Source: DATGLW01 sp035293965
GTDB lineage: Bacteria; Actinomycetota; Acidimicrobiia; Acidimicrobiales; RAAP-2
NCBI GenBank assembly: GCA_035293965.1
Contig: DATGLW010000045.1
Span: 1 to 46,249, forward strand
Reading direction: 5' to 3'
DNA length: 46,249 bases
Shown here: one piece after another, positions 1 through 8,475 of the stretch
Numbering within the stretch: the stretch's first letter is position 1
How the letters are laid out: each line of letters opens with the position of its first letter
Notes under the pieces: generated by a model
The model's input: the letters and a program-made list of their open reading frames with translations, nothing else
Databases searched by the model: none
What the model was told of the DNA's origin: nothing
Program-made: the position numbers and the translations under genes

Positions 1-1133
1 ACTGGCCGGTGGCCCGTTCGGGGATCCTCGGATGGACCTCCTCGCTGCGCTTGCTCCTCGACGTCGTGGCGCCTCGACCCGACGTCCGGCGACCGCTCGG
101 CGACCGGGCGATCGGGCCGCTCGTGGCCCGCAAGCTCGGCCGGGGCGTGGTCGGGACCCTCGTCGACCCACTCGTCGGCGGGATCCACGCCGGCAGCGTC
201 ACCGACATGAGCGCTGCAGCCGTGTACCCGCTGCTGCTGGCGGTCGCCCAGCGCCGCGGAAGCTTCATGCGAGCCTTGCGGCGTGCATCGGCGGCTCAGG
301 AGCCGGCACCGGCGGCCCAGCGGGCCGAGCCCGCCTTCTGGGCGCTGCGCGGCGGCATGGGCTCCTTGGTGGCCCGCCTGGCGCAGCGCCTCGGTGACCG
401 AGGGGTGTCCGTGCGAGTCGCCGCGCACGTCGAGAAGCTGTCCCAGGTCGGCGGCCGGGCGTGGGTGCTGCACACGTCGACCGGGGAGCTGGCGGCGGAC
501 GCGATCGTGCTGGCCGTGCCCGCCACGAGCGCCGCCGTCCTCCTCGAGCCACACGAGCCAGAGGCGGCGATGCTGCTCCGAGGCGTCGAGCACTCGTCGG
601 TGGCCGTGGTCACCATGGCGTACACGGCGCGGTCGCTCCCGGCGACGCTTCGCGGCACGGGGCTCCTCGTGCCTGCCGGCACGCCGGCACCGGACGAAGT
701 GGCCCCCGACGGCCACTTCCTCGTCACCGCCTGCACGTACCTCTCGGCCAAGTGGCCGCACCTGGCGGCCCCCGACCGGGTGCTCGTGCGCGCCTCGGTC
801 GGCAGGCACGGCGACGATCGACCCTCGCTGCTCGACGACGAGGCCCTCTCGGCACGGACGGCCCGCGAGCTGCGCCTGCTGCTGGGTGCCACCGGCGACC
901 CGACGGACTGGCACGTCACCCGCTGGCCGGACGCCTTTCCCCAGTACCGCGTCCACCACCTGCTGCGCGTGGCGGGGATCGACGCCGCCGTACGGCGCCT
1001 GCCGCCGCTGGCCGTGGCCGGCGCCACCTACCGGGGGGTGGGCATCCCGGCCTGCGTCGCCGGCGGGCGGTCAGCGGCTCGCCAGGTGCTCGACGCGTTG
1101 GTCCGACCCGGCGAGGTGGAGCGGTCGGGGTGA
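1..1133 (+). CDS. hemY: Protoporphyrinogen/coproporphyrinogen oxidase HemY, 3' part (5' end outside window)
   Basis: FAD-dependent oxidase that removes six electrons from a porphyrinogen late in heme synthesis. In Gram-positive-type pathways the substrate is usually coproporphyrinogen III (CgoX). The frame is open to the window edge, so the gene begins upstream and only its C-terminal part (about 375 residues) is visible. Family hallmarks are an AVYPLLLAVAQRRGS segment, FWALRGGMGSLVARLAQRL leading into the substrate/FAD region, the AIVLAVPA strand, and a C-terminal GIPACVAGGRSAARQVL that matches the FAD-contacting GxPDCxxxGR end of HemY proteins. The N-terminal GxGxxG dinucleotide motif must lie upstream. 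A GTG at position 9 is not credible as the true start because it would remove that FAD-binding half. The stop overlaps the following lnt start by 4 bp (GTGA), implying co-transcription. Confidence 0.85.
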   Translation, partial: WPVARSGILGWTSSLRLLLDVVAPRPDVRRPLGDRAIGPLVARKLGRGVVGTLVDPLVGGIHAGSVTDMSAAAVYPLLLAVAQRRGSFMRALRRASAAQEPAPAAQRAEPAFWALRGGMGSLVARLAQRLGDRGVSVRVAAHVEKLSQVGGRAWVLHTSTGELAADAIVLAVPATSAAVLLEPHEPEAAMLLRGVEHSSVAVVTMAYTARSLPATLRGTGLLVPAGTPAPDEVAPDGHFLVTACTYLSAKWPHLAAPDRVLVRASVGRHGDDRPSLLDDEALSARTARELRLLLGATGDPTDWHVTRWPDAFPQYRVHHLLRVAGIDAAVRRLPPLAVAGATYRGVGIPACVAGGRSAARQVLDALVRPGEVERSG

Positions 1134-2863
1134 CCCGGCGGCGGGGCCGCATCGCCGCCCCCAGCGCGGCGGCCGGTGCCTGCCTCGCGCTCTCCCTCCC
1201 GCCTGCGGGATGGTGGCCCCTGGCATTCGTCGGCGCGGGGATCCTCGCCTGGCGGCTCGACCGCCTGCGGGCACGCGCGAGGCTCCTCGCCGGCTGGACG
1301 TGCGGGCTCGGCTGCTTCGTGCCCGGGCTGGCGTGGTCGGTGTCCTTCAACTGGTACGGGGCTGCGATCTTGATGGCCGTCGAAGCCCTCTCCATGGGCC
1401 TGGCGGCGATGGCCGTACCGCCTCGGTGCCACGGCTGGGCACGGCTGGCTGCCTGCACGGGCGCCTTCACCCTCGCAGAAGCGGTCCGGCTGCGGTGGCC
1501 ACTCGGGGGCCTGCCGCTCGGCGGGGTCTTCCTCGGGCAAGGGAACGGCCCCCTCCTCGGCACCGCACGACTCGGCGGCCCGCTGCTCCTGACGGCCTGC
1601 GTGTGGGCGACTGGCGCGGCCCTGGCCGACGCGGGAGCAGCGGCGGCCGCCCGGCGGGCGGCCGCGCGCCTGGCACGCAGCCCGGCCGTGGCCGTCCCAC
1701 TCGCCCTCGTGGTGCTGGCAGCCGTCGGTGACGCGGCGCCCGACGGGGGACCGGCGGCGCGCACGGTGAGGGTTGCCGCCGTGCAGGGCGGCGGGCCTCG
1801 CGGCATCGACGGGCCGAGCCCCGACCCGGTCGCCGTCCTCCGCGCGCAGCTGGCCGCCAGCAGCACGCTCGCCCGACCAGCCCGTCGCGGCCAGGTGCCG
1901 GCGCTGGTGGTCTGGCCGGAGGACACAGTTGCGATCACGGGGCCGCTGCGCACCTCGCCGGCCGTGCACCGTGTCGCAGACCTGGCGCGCCGCCTCGGCA
2001 CCACGCTCGTGGTCGGCGTGACCGACACCGTGTCCGCGCGGGCATTCCGGAACGAGGTGACCGTCTTCGGGCCGGCGGGCCGGGTGGTCGCCACCTACGA
2101 GAAGGTGCACCGCGTGCCCTTCGGGGAGTACGTGCCGTGGCGCGCCGAGCTGGCCCACTTCGCCAACCTCTCCCGGGTCCCCCTGGACGCCATCGCCGGG
2201 ACCGGCACCGGGCTCCTGCGCACCCCGGCAGGGCCCCTCGGTGCCCTCGTCTCCTTCGAGACGTTCTTCGCCGGTCGGGGCCGGGCGGCGGTCGGGGCCG
2301 GGGCCAGGTTGCTCGTCGTCCCGACGAACACCGCCTCGTACGCGAGTGACCAGGTCCCCTCCCAGGAGCTGGCCGCCGACCGGGTGCAGGCGGTCGACAC
2401 CGGGCGCGACCTGGTCCAGGCATCCACCACCGGCTACTCGGCCATCGTCGACCATCGGGGGACCGTCCGGCTGCGCAGCGTCCTCGGCCGGCGCCAGGTC
2501 CTCGTGGCCACGGTCGCCCTGCGAAGAGGATGGACGCCCTACCAGCTTGCAGGGGACCTTCCGGTCCTCCTCCTGGCCGGTGCGGCCCTGGCCGGCGCCT
2601 GGCTCGCCGCAGGGAGACCCGACATCCTGGCCAGGCGGGTCCGCGCCGCGACGAGCCGCGCCGTGCGCCGCTGGCGAGACCGGTCGCACCGGGCGGGCGC
2701 GGCAGTCGTCGGAGAGCCGGGGGTCACTCGTAGTAGCCCGAGTGGATGTAGACGCACGGCACGCCCTCGTCCACGAACATGGCGTGGTTGGCGGGATCGT
2801 CCTCGAGGGCCAGACGAACGTCGAAGCCGTAGCGGCGCAGCTGCCGGACGGCGTCCCGCTTGA
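1130..2863 (+). CDS. lnt: Apolipoprotein N-acyltransferase
   Basis: Membrane enzyme that N-acylates the lipid-modified cysteine of lipoproteins. The GTG start at 1130 overlaps the hemY stop in a GTGA junction; protein about 577 aa. Residues 1-210 are hydrophobic with several membrane segments, followed by a nitrilase-fold domain and a final membrane segment near residue 490. Catalytic-triad candidates visible are Glu264 (VVWPEDT) and Lys325 (YEKVHRVPFGEYVPW), equivalent to E267 and K335 of the E. coli enzyme. The expected nucleophile Cys appears to be Ser375 (LVSFETFF), so either this is a variant of the actinobacterial family or activity is altered. The last 46 codons run antisense into the downstream HAD gene because no stop occurs earlier; this Arg/Pro-rich tail is unlikely to be a folded domain. 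Confidence 0.88.
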   Translation: MTRRRGRIAAPSAAAGACLALSLPPAGWWPLAFVGAGILAWRLDRLRARARLLAGWTCGLGCFVPGLAWSVSFNWYGAAILMAVEALSMGLAAMAVPPRCHGWARLAACTGAFTLAEAVRLRWPLGGLPLGGVFLGQGNGPLLGTARLGGPLLLTACVWATGAALADAGAAAAARRAAARLARSPAVAVPLALVVLAAVGDAAPDGGPAARTVRVAAVQGGGPRGIDGPSPDPVAVLRAQLAASSTLARPARRGQVPALVVWPEDTVAITGPLRTSPAVHRVADLARRLGTTLVVGVTDTVSARAFRNEVTVFGPAGRVVATYEKVHRVPFGEYVPWRAELAHFANLSRVPLDAIAGTGTGLLRTPAGPLGALVSFETFFAGRGRAAVGAGARLLVVPTNTASYASDQVPSQELAADRVQAVDTGRDLVQASTTGYSAIVDHRGTVRLRSVLGRRQVLVATVALRRGWTPYQLAGDLPVLLLAGAALAGAWLAAGRPDILARRVRAATSRAVRRWRDRSHRAGAAVVGEPGVTRSSPSGCRRTARPRPRTWRGWRDRPRGPDERRSRSGAAAGRRPA

Positions 2864-3233
2864 AGTCGGCCACGCGCGAGTAGTCGCCGTGGTCGCGCAT
2901 GACGAGCAGGTCCCAGCGGAGCCCGTAGCGCCGGAGCCATGCCAGCGTCTGGGGCCGCACGCGAAGGGGGCGGCCCGTCAGCAGCACCACCGTCAGGGCC
3001 GGGTCGAGCAGCTCCAGCAGGCGGGCCACCTCCTCGATCACCGGGTCCTCGCCGCAGGCTTCGAAGAACGCGTCCCAGTCGCGGCGGCCGCGCTCGAGGA
3101 AGTGCTGGCGCCCGGCGGCGTCCGAGAGCACGCCGTCGATGTCGAAGACGACGGCCGGCCCCGGTGCAGCCGGCGCGTGCCGCCAGCGCCAGTTGACCGC
3201 CTCTCGGGGCCGACGGACTGGCGACGCCTCCAC
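2724..3233 (-). CDS. HAD-superfamily phosphatase (PNKP-phosphatase-like)
   Basis: A 169-aa predicted phosphohydrolase. All HAD motifs are visible: motif I FDIDGVLSDA (Asp31 nucleophile, Asp33 acid/base), motif II LLTGRP (Thr86), motif III Lys125 (VADFKRD) and motif IV LALEDDPAN (Asp145/146). The compact cap and the form of the motifs resemble the phosphatase domain of polynucleotide kinase/phosphatase, but the substrate is unknown. The GTG start at 3233 was chosen because a strong Shine-Dalgarno GAGGAGG lies 5 nt upstream (3239-3245); an in-frame extension to 3386 is possible but low-complexity. It is convergent with lnt and overlaps its 3' end by 140 bp, and it is divergent from the large membrane protein starting at 3416. 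Confidence 0.8.
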   Translation of the reverse strand: MEASPVRRPREAVNWRWRHAPAAPGPAVVFDIDGVLSDAAGRQHFLERGRRDWDAFFEACGEDPVIEEVARLLELLDPALTVVLLTGRPLRVRPQTLAWLRRYGLRWDLLVMRDHGDYSRVADFKRDAVRQLRRYGFDVRLALEDDPANHAMFVDEGVPCVYIHSGYYE

Positions 3234-3415
3234 CTGATCCTCCTCACTGCATCTCAGCGCATGCCATGCATGCCCGGCCTCGCCTGCTGGCTTGCCCGGG
3301 GAGACTACCGGCGGGCACCGTCGCCGTGGCGAGGTGCCCGGCTGCCGTCGCGGGGGCGGGCACGGTCGCGGGGTGCCCGTCGGCACCGGCCCGGGCGTGC
3401 CACCATGGAGTCCTC

Positions 3416-6400
3416 ATGACGGCGGCAACGACCCAGCTCGAGGTCGGCCGCGGGCAACGGGTCGCGGTGCTCGCCGACCTCCTGCTCCCGGCCACCGCGA
3501 CGCCGGCCTCGCGGGCCCAGGCGGCCGACCTGGCCCAGATGCTGCGGCAGTGGGAGGGCCCGGGCCTCCTCGTCATTGCAGGCAACCTCTTCGCCTCCCT
3601 GTCGAGCGGCGGGCGCGGGCCGGCCGAGCGCGCGGCGGCAGCGGTCCGCTCCCACGCCCCGCTGGCCGCCGCTCTGCAGGCGTTCGCTGCTGGCCCGCAG
3701 CGCAGGGTGCTCGTGCTCCCCGGCTGGCGCGATCCGGAGGTGGCCACCGATCCGGAGGTGGCCGGGCTCCTGGGCTCCCTCGGCGCCGAGGTGATGGCGG
3801 CGGTCGACCTCCGGCTCCACACGGTGTCGGGAACTCGTCGGGTCATGGTCCGGGCAGGGGCGCCCGCCGCCGATCCCGGGCCTCCGGTCGACGGGGATGC
3901 GATACCGACGTGGCTCTCGGGCATCGATCGGCTCGAGGACCGGGGAGCCCGGTCGAGGTTCGTGACCTCGAGGATCTTCTACCGGCGCCTCGCCCGACCC
4001 TTCGCTTGGGCAGCCCTCCTCCCGCTGGCTGCCGCGCTCGCCCTGCGATTGCGGGTCGTGGTCGACGGTCTCGGCGATGTCCCCGGGTCGTCGGTCCGTA
4101 CGCGCCGGGTCCTCGCCGACGCCTACCGGGCCGCCTGGCCCACGCGGCTGGTGCTGGCGGTCGCGGCGGCAGCGCTCGTCGTGGCCGTCCTGGCGGTGGC
4201 CGTAGCGGTGGCCTCGCGCCTGGCGTGGCGCGCCCTCGGCGGCGCCCCCCTGGCGCCCCCCTGGCGCCGCGCACCCGACGGGCTGCTCGACGTGCCCGAC
4301 CCTGCGCCGGCAGTCGCCCTGTCGGGGGGCGGCACGCTCGACCAGGGACAGGCGCTCACTGCAGGGCGCGCCGCTGGGCTCATCGTGGGTGGCAGCCTCC
4401 GACCCGAGCTCCTCCACCTCCATCCGGGCTTCTACGCCAGCCCCGGGGGGACGACCGAGGTGGTGCGGGAGCATCGAGGGCGGTTCGGGTTGCCACCGGT
4501 CTTCGTCCATCATCGCCAGGCAGCGTGGGTCGAGCTCGAGACGGGCGCCGAGCTGCACGTGCGTCTCCTCCATGCCGAGGTCCACCTCCACCGGGCCGTG
4601 GGCGGCGAGCGCCTGTCCCTCCCAGGACGCTTCGCCGGGCCCCGACGGCCCGAGCGCCTCGATCCCTCGACCGTGGCCTCGTGGCCGGCAGGGCCATCCT
4701 GGCCCCCGCCCCCCGAAGACGCAGATCTCGGGCTGCACCGGCGCCGCGCACGGCGCGTCGCCGCGGTTGCCGTCTCGCTGGCCGGCGCGGTCGACCTGCT
4801 GGAGGCGATCACGCCGCCCCTGCGGAGCCGCCTCGCGCTCGTCGAGCAGATCCTCCCGCTCGGGGTGGCCCGAGCCGCTGGTGCGCTGGTGGCGCTGGCG
4901 GGCGTCGGGCTCCTCGTGCTCGGGCGCGGTGTCCGCCGCGGGCAGCGCCGGGCGTGGGCCGTGGCCGCGGGGCTGCTGGCGGTGACCGCCACCCTTCATC
5001 TGGTCCACGCCGCAAGCGTGGGCGCTGCAGCGGTGGCCCTGGCGGTGCTGGGCTTCATGGTGGTCCAGCGCCGCCACTTCGCGGCGGCGGCCGACCGCGG
5101 TTCGCTGCGCCCTGCCGTCGCCACCTTGCTCGCGGGACCGGCTGCCGCGGTGGGCGCCGCCGTGGCCGTCGAGTCCGGCGGGGCGCTCGGGCACCATCCC
5201 TTGCCACCGTGGTGGACCGTGGTGGCCGCGTGCGCAGAGCGCCTGGTCGGGCTCCAGGGGATCCCTCTGCCCGACGGCGCCAGCGACTGGGTGACGCCCG
5301 GCCTGCTCACGGTGGGGGTCGCGCTGGGCGTGGTGTCCGTCGTGCTGCTGACCCGACCGGTCGTCGACCGCCGGCTCTCCGCGCGCTCGCCGTCGCACGC
5401 CGGTCCGTCCCGCAGCTCGGCGGAGCGGCGGGCGCGCGACATCGTTCGCCGGCACGGCACCGGGTCGCTCGACTACTTCGCGCTGCGCGACGACAAGCAG
5501 TGGTTCTTCCACCGCGACAGCCTCGTCGCGTACGCGGTGCATGGGGGGGTGTGCCTGGTGTCGCCGGACCCGATCGGCCCGCCCGACGACCGCCGCCACG
5601 TCTGGCACGCCTTCCGCGCCCACGCCGATCGCCACGGGTGGGCCGTCGCCGTCTTGGGGGCGGCCGAGGAGTGGCTCCCGGCCTACCGCGCCACCGGCAT
5701 GCGGCACCTCTACATCGGTGACGAGGCCCTCGTGGACGTGCGCCGCTTCTCCCTCGCCGGCGGGGACATGAAGGGGCTCCGCCAGGCGGTGAACCGGATC
5801 GCCCGCCACGGGTACCGGGCCGAGATCCTCGACCCCGCGGCTGCCGACCCGGGCACAGCAGCGTCGGTGCGCCAGCTCATGGCACGGGGTCGGCGGGGCG
5901 ACGAGGAGCGGGGCTTTTCGATGTCACTCGGACGGGTCTTCGACACCCGCGACGACGGGCTCCTCATGACCGTGGTCCGCGACCCGTCAGGCGAGGCGGT
6001 CGCCGTGTGCCAGTTCGTGCCGTCGCCGGCCGTCGGCGGGTACTCGCTCGACCTCATGCGCCGCGACCCGGGCGGGCACCCCAACGGGCTCCTCGACTTC
6101 GCGCTCGTGCGCACCATCGAGCACCTGCGCGACCAGGGATTGACCGGGCTGAGCCTCAACTTCGCCACGATGCGCGCCACCCTCGAGAGCGAGAACGGCG
6201 ATGGGCTCACCCGCCGGATGGAGCGATGGGCACTCCGGCGCCTGTCGGGCGTGCTGCAGATCGAGTCGCTGTGGCGGTTCAACGCCAAGTACGGGCCAGC
6301 GTGGCAGCCACGGTTCGTGGCCTGGGACTCGCCCGAGCAGTTCGTGCCCGCCGCCGTGCAGATCCTGCGGGCCGAGTCCCTCACCGAGATCCCCGTGGTC

Positions 6401-6472
6401 GGCCGCCTGCTCACGCCCCGCGGGCCACACCACGGGTCGCGCACGCCAGAGGTCGCCTCACCAGCGAGGTGA
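3416..6472 (+). CDS. Fusion membrane protein: degenerate metallophosphoesterase + membrane domain + DUF2156 (LPG-synthase-like) domain
   Basis: A 1018-aa protein with three parts. Residues 1-400 follow an actinobacterial calcineurin-like phosphoesterase architecture (IFYRRL, then TM segments around 195-215 and 244-270, then GFYASPGGTTEVVRE and PPVFVHHRQAAWVELE). Its metal-ligand motifs are lost: D-x-H reads ADLLL, GDxxx reads GNLFA, GNHD reads GWRDP, and GHTH reads GGSLR (325-329). Residues about 448-650 are multi-helical membrane. Residues 675-1018 match the C-terminal domain of phosphatidylglycerol lysyltransferases (DUF2156/MprF type), with DYFALRDDKQWFF, LVSPDPIGP, the RQAVNRI basic stretch, SLDLMRRDP and SLNFATMR. 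Family knowledge suggests aminoacyl transfer to phosphatidylglycerol; the aminoacyl specificity is unknown and no lysyl-tRNA synthetase domain is attached. The ATG at 3416 has GGAG 5 nt upstream. Confidence 0.82.
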   Translation: MTAATTQLEVGRGQRVAVLADLLLPATATPASRAQAADLAQMLRQWEGPGLLVIAGNLFASLSSGGRGPAERAAAAVRSHAPLAAALQAFAAGPQRRVLVLPGWRDPEVATDPEVAGLLGSLGAEVMAAVDLRLHTVSGTRRVMVRAGAPAADPGPPVDGDAIPTWLSGIDRLEDRGARSRFVTSRIFYRRLARPFAWAALLPLAAALALRLRVVVDGLGDVPGSSVRTRRVLADAYRAAWPTRLVLAVAAAALVVAVLAVAVAVASRLAWRALGGAPLAPPWRRAPDGLLDVPDPAPAVALSGGGTLDQGQALTAGRAAGLIVGGSLRPELLHLHPGFYASPGGTTEVVREHRGRFGLPPVFVHHRQAAWVELETGAELHVRLLHAEVHLHRAVGGERLSLPGRFAGPRRPERLDPSTVASWPAGPSWPPPPEDADLGLHRRRARRVAAVAVSLAGAVDLLEAITPPLRSRLALVEQILPLGVARAAGALVALAGVGLLVLGRGVRRGQRRAWAVAAGLLAVTATLHLVHAASVGAAAVALAVLGFMVVQRRHFAAAADRGSLRPAVATLLAGPAAAVGAAVAVESGGALGHHPLPPWWTVVAACAERLVGLQGIPLPDGASDWVTPGLLTVGVALGVVSVVLLTRPVVDRRLSARSPSHAGPSRSSAERRARDIVRRHGTGSLDYFALRDDKQWFFHRDSLVAYAVHGGVCLVSPDPIGPPDDRRHVWHAFRAHADRHGWAVAVLGAAEEWLPAYRATGMRHLYIGDEALVDVRRFSLAGGDMKGLRQAVNRIARHGYRAEILDPAAADPGTAASVRQLMARGRRGDEERGFSMSLGRVFDTRDDGLLMTVVRDPSGEAVAVCQFVPSPAVGGYSLDLMRRDPGGHPNGLLDFALVRTIEHLRDQGLTGLSLNFATMRATLESENGDGLTRRMERWALRRLSGVLQIESLWRFNAKYGPAWQPRFVAWDSPEQFVPAAVQILRAESLTEIPVVGRLLTPRGPHHGSRTPEVASPAR

Positions 6473-6493
6473 CGACCTTCTCGGGTGCCTGTC

Positions 6494-6523
6494 GAGGTGC
6501 TCGTGGCGTGCTCGTCGCACCTC
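6494..6523. terminator. Possible terminator hairpin between convergent genes
   Basis: A perfect 7-bp inverted repeat (GAGGTGC...GCACCTC) with a 16-nt loop lies 21 nt after the stop of the upstream plus-strand gene. It sits in the 248-bp gap before the end of the minus-strand nuo operon, so it could serve both. There is no U-tract. The rest of 6473-6720 shows no convincing gene; an 8-bp direct repeat TGGCGCGA occurs at 6525 and 6535. Confidence 0.3.
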
Positions 6524-6720
6524 TGTGGCGCGAAGTGGCGCGACGTGAACTGCCGCCACATCGACCCACTGCCGCGCTACGCGACCGCGACCACTCACCT
6601 CGAGGCCGCTCCAGCCCATCTCGGGGACGCTCCGGCCCGGCACCTTGCACCCCGCGTCGCCCCGGCGCCGCGCCGCCGTGACGCGACCGAGTCCTCCGGC
6701 TGTGCGGCCGAGGTTCGCCG

Positions 6721-8475
6721 TCAGGGGAGGAAGAGGAGGGTCGACTTGTGGGCGAAGTCGACCAGCGGAGAGGGGGCGATGCCGAAGACGATCGTCGGCA
6801 GCACGCACAGGGCGACGGCGACAGCGGCGAGCAGCGGGATCGGCACCCGGCGCGCCGCGCCTGCCTCCTCGGACGGCACCCCCGCCGCGGCGGCCCGCTG
6901 CCCGTCGCCGGGCTCCTCGGCCGCCTCCTCGCCGTCGAGGCGGATCGGGGGGGCCCCCTCGAGGAGCAGCTCCACGTTCAGCCGGTCGACCACCGCAAGC
7001 GACCGCTCGGTGCCGGCCCACAGCGGCACCGGGCCCGGAGAAGGGAGGCTGGCTGCGGGCTCGGGCGGGACCTCGGCCAGCGGACCCAGCGGTTCCGGGG
7101 CCCCAGCGGTGGTGCCCGAGTACATGAGCACGACCAGCCGCAGGTAGAAGAAGCCGGCGACCGCAGCCGAGGCCATGGCCACGAAGGCAAGGGGTGCCGA
7201 GCCGGCGTCGACGGCGGCCACCACCACCTGCAGCTTGGCGAGGAACCCGGTCGTGAAGGGCACACCGGCCTGGGCGAGGAGGAGGACGGCCAGGGCGAAG
7301 GCCACCGCGGGCTGGCGCGCCGCGAGGCCGCGGTACCCGGCGATGTCGTGGGCGCGGTCGCCACTGCGGCCCAGGTAGGTGACGAGGCCGAAGGTGCCGA
7401 CGACCATCACGGCGTAGGCGAAGAGGTAGTAGAGGGCCGCGCTCACCCCCTTGCCCGTGGCCGCCTGCACGCCGAGGAGCACGAACCCGGCGTGGTTGAT
7501 GGACGAGTAGGCGAGCATGCGCTTGACGTCGCGCTGGACCAGTGCGAGCACCGCCCCGACGACCAGGGTGACGATGGCGACGACGTACACGACGGGTCGC
7601 CAGTCGGCGCCCATCACGCCGAAGGACGACACGAACACCCGCAGGAGCGCCGCGAAGCCCCCGGTCTTGGCAACGGCCGCCATGAACCCGGTCACCGGCG
7701 ACGGGGCTCCCTGGTAGACGTCAGGGGTCCACATGTGGAACGGCACTGCCGCCACCTTGAAGGCGAACCCGACCAGGAGGAGGGCCATGCCGGCCAGCAG
7801 CAGGCCGTCGGACGCGAGCACGTTGTGGGCCAAGAAGGCGGGGATCTCCGTGAGGCCCGTCGACCCGGTCGCGCCGTAGGTGAGCGCGATCCCGTAGGCG
7901 AACACGGCCGAGGAGAACGACCCCAGCAGGAAGTACTTGAGGGCGGACTCCCCCGAGGCCAGCCGACGATGGTTGTAGGCGGCCAGCACGTACAGGGCGA
8001 TCGAGAGGATCTCGAGGCCCAGGAACACGATGATGAGGTCGTTGGCCGCGCCCATGAGCACGGCACCCGAGGCCGAGGCCAGGGCGAGCACGTGGAGCTC
8101 GGGGCCGTCGATCCCTTCGCGCCGCAGGTAGCCATCGGCCACGAGGGCCGTGAGCAGCATGGCGCCCGAGACCGTCACCGCTACCAACGCGCTGAAGCCG
8201 TCGACCACCACCGCCTTGTCGACCGTGGTGTAGGCCCCGTGCCCCTCCACGTCGGCCCACTGCCACAGCGACACGCCGAGCGAGGCGGCGGCGATGGCGA
8301 CGGTCCCCGCGGTCGACACCCGGGCCCGCAGGGGGCGCCGCACCAGGGAGGCGACGGCGAGGAGGACGACAGCGCCTCCGAGCAGGACGATCTCGGGCAT
8401 GATGCCCAGGTAGCGGATATCGGGCATCGCGATCGTGGGCGGGCGCGCCGCGCCCAGGACGAGGGAGGCGTTCAC
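6721..8475 (-). CDS. nuoN: NADH-quinone oxidoreductase subunit N
   Basis: Antiporter-like membrane subunit of respiratory complex I; distal gene of the 14-gene operon. The 584-aa protein has the conserved LGLEILSIALYVL helix with its proton-channel Glu and the GFAFKVAAVPFHMWTPDVYQGAP segment with the channel Lys. The start is GTG 8475, which overlaps the nuoM stop in a GTGA junction. Between the last two membrane segments is an unusual hydrophilic insert of roughly 95 residues, rich in Pro/Ala/Glu/Gly (from about GTTAGAPEPLGP to EEAGAARRVP), placed before the last helix. This is absent from textbook NuoN, which is around 480-500 residues. A final helix and LVDFAHKST tail follow. Confidence 0.95.
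   Translation of the reverse strand: MNASLVLGAARPPTIAMPDIRYLGIMPEIVLLGGAVVLLAVASLVRRPLRARVSTAGTVAIAAASLGVSLWQWADVEGHGAYTTVDKAVVVDGFSALVAVTVSGAMLLTALVADGYLRREGIDGPELHVLALASASGAVLMGAANDLIIVFLGLEILSIALYVLAAYNHRRLASGESALKYFLLGSFSSAVFAYGIALTYGATGSTGLTEIPAFLAHNVLASDGLLLAGMALLLVGFAFKVAAVPFHMWTPDVYQGAPSPVTGFMAAVAKTGGFAALLRVFVSSFGVMGADWRPVVYVVAIVTLVVGAVLALVQRDVKRMLAYSSINHAGFVLLGVQAATGKGVSAALYYLFAYAVMVVGTFGLVTYLGRSGDRAHDIAGYRGLAARQPAVAFALAVLLLAQAGVPFTTGFLAKLQVVVAAVDAGSAPLAFVAMASAAVAGFFYLRLVVLMYSGTTAGAPEPLGPLAEVPPEPAASLPSPGPVPLWAGTERSLAVVDRLNVELLLEGAPPIRLDGEEAAEEPGDGQRAAAAGVPSEEAGAARRVPIPLLAAVAVALCVLPTIVFGIAPSPLVDFAHKSTLLFLP

Noticed and set aside
9..11. GTG at position 9 as the hemY start
   Set aside because: The frame is open to the window edge and the required FAD-binding N-terminus would be missing.
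3305..5809. 834-residue open frame antisense to the large membrane protein gene
   Set aside because: Its translation is low-complexity Arg/Gly/His text with no family motifs; a typical shadow frame of GC-rich coding DNA.
6485..7147. 220-residue plus-strand frame starting in the 6473-6720 gap
   Set aside because: Two thirds lie antisense to nuoN and no motif or ribosome site supports it.
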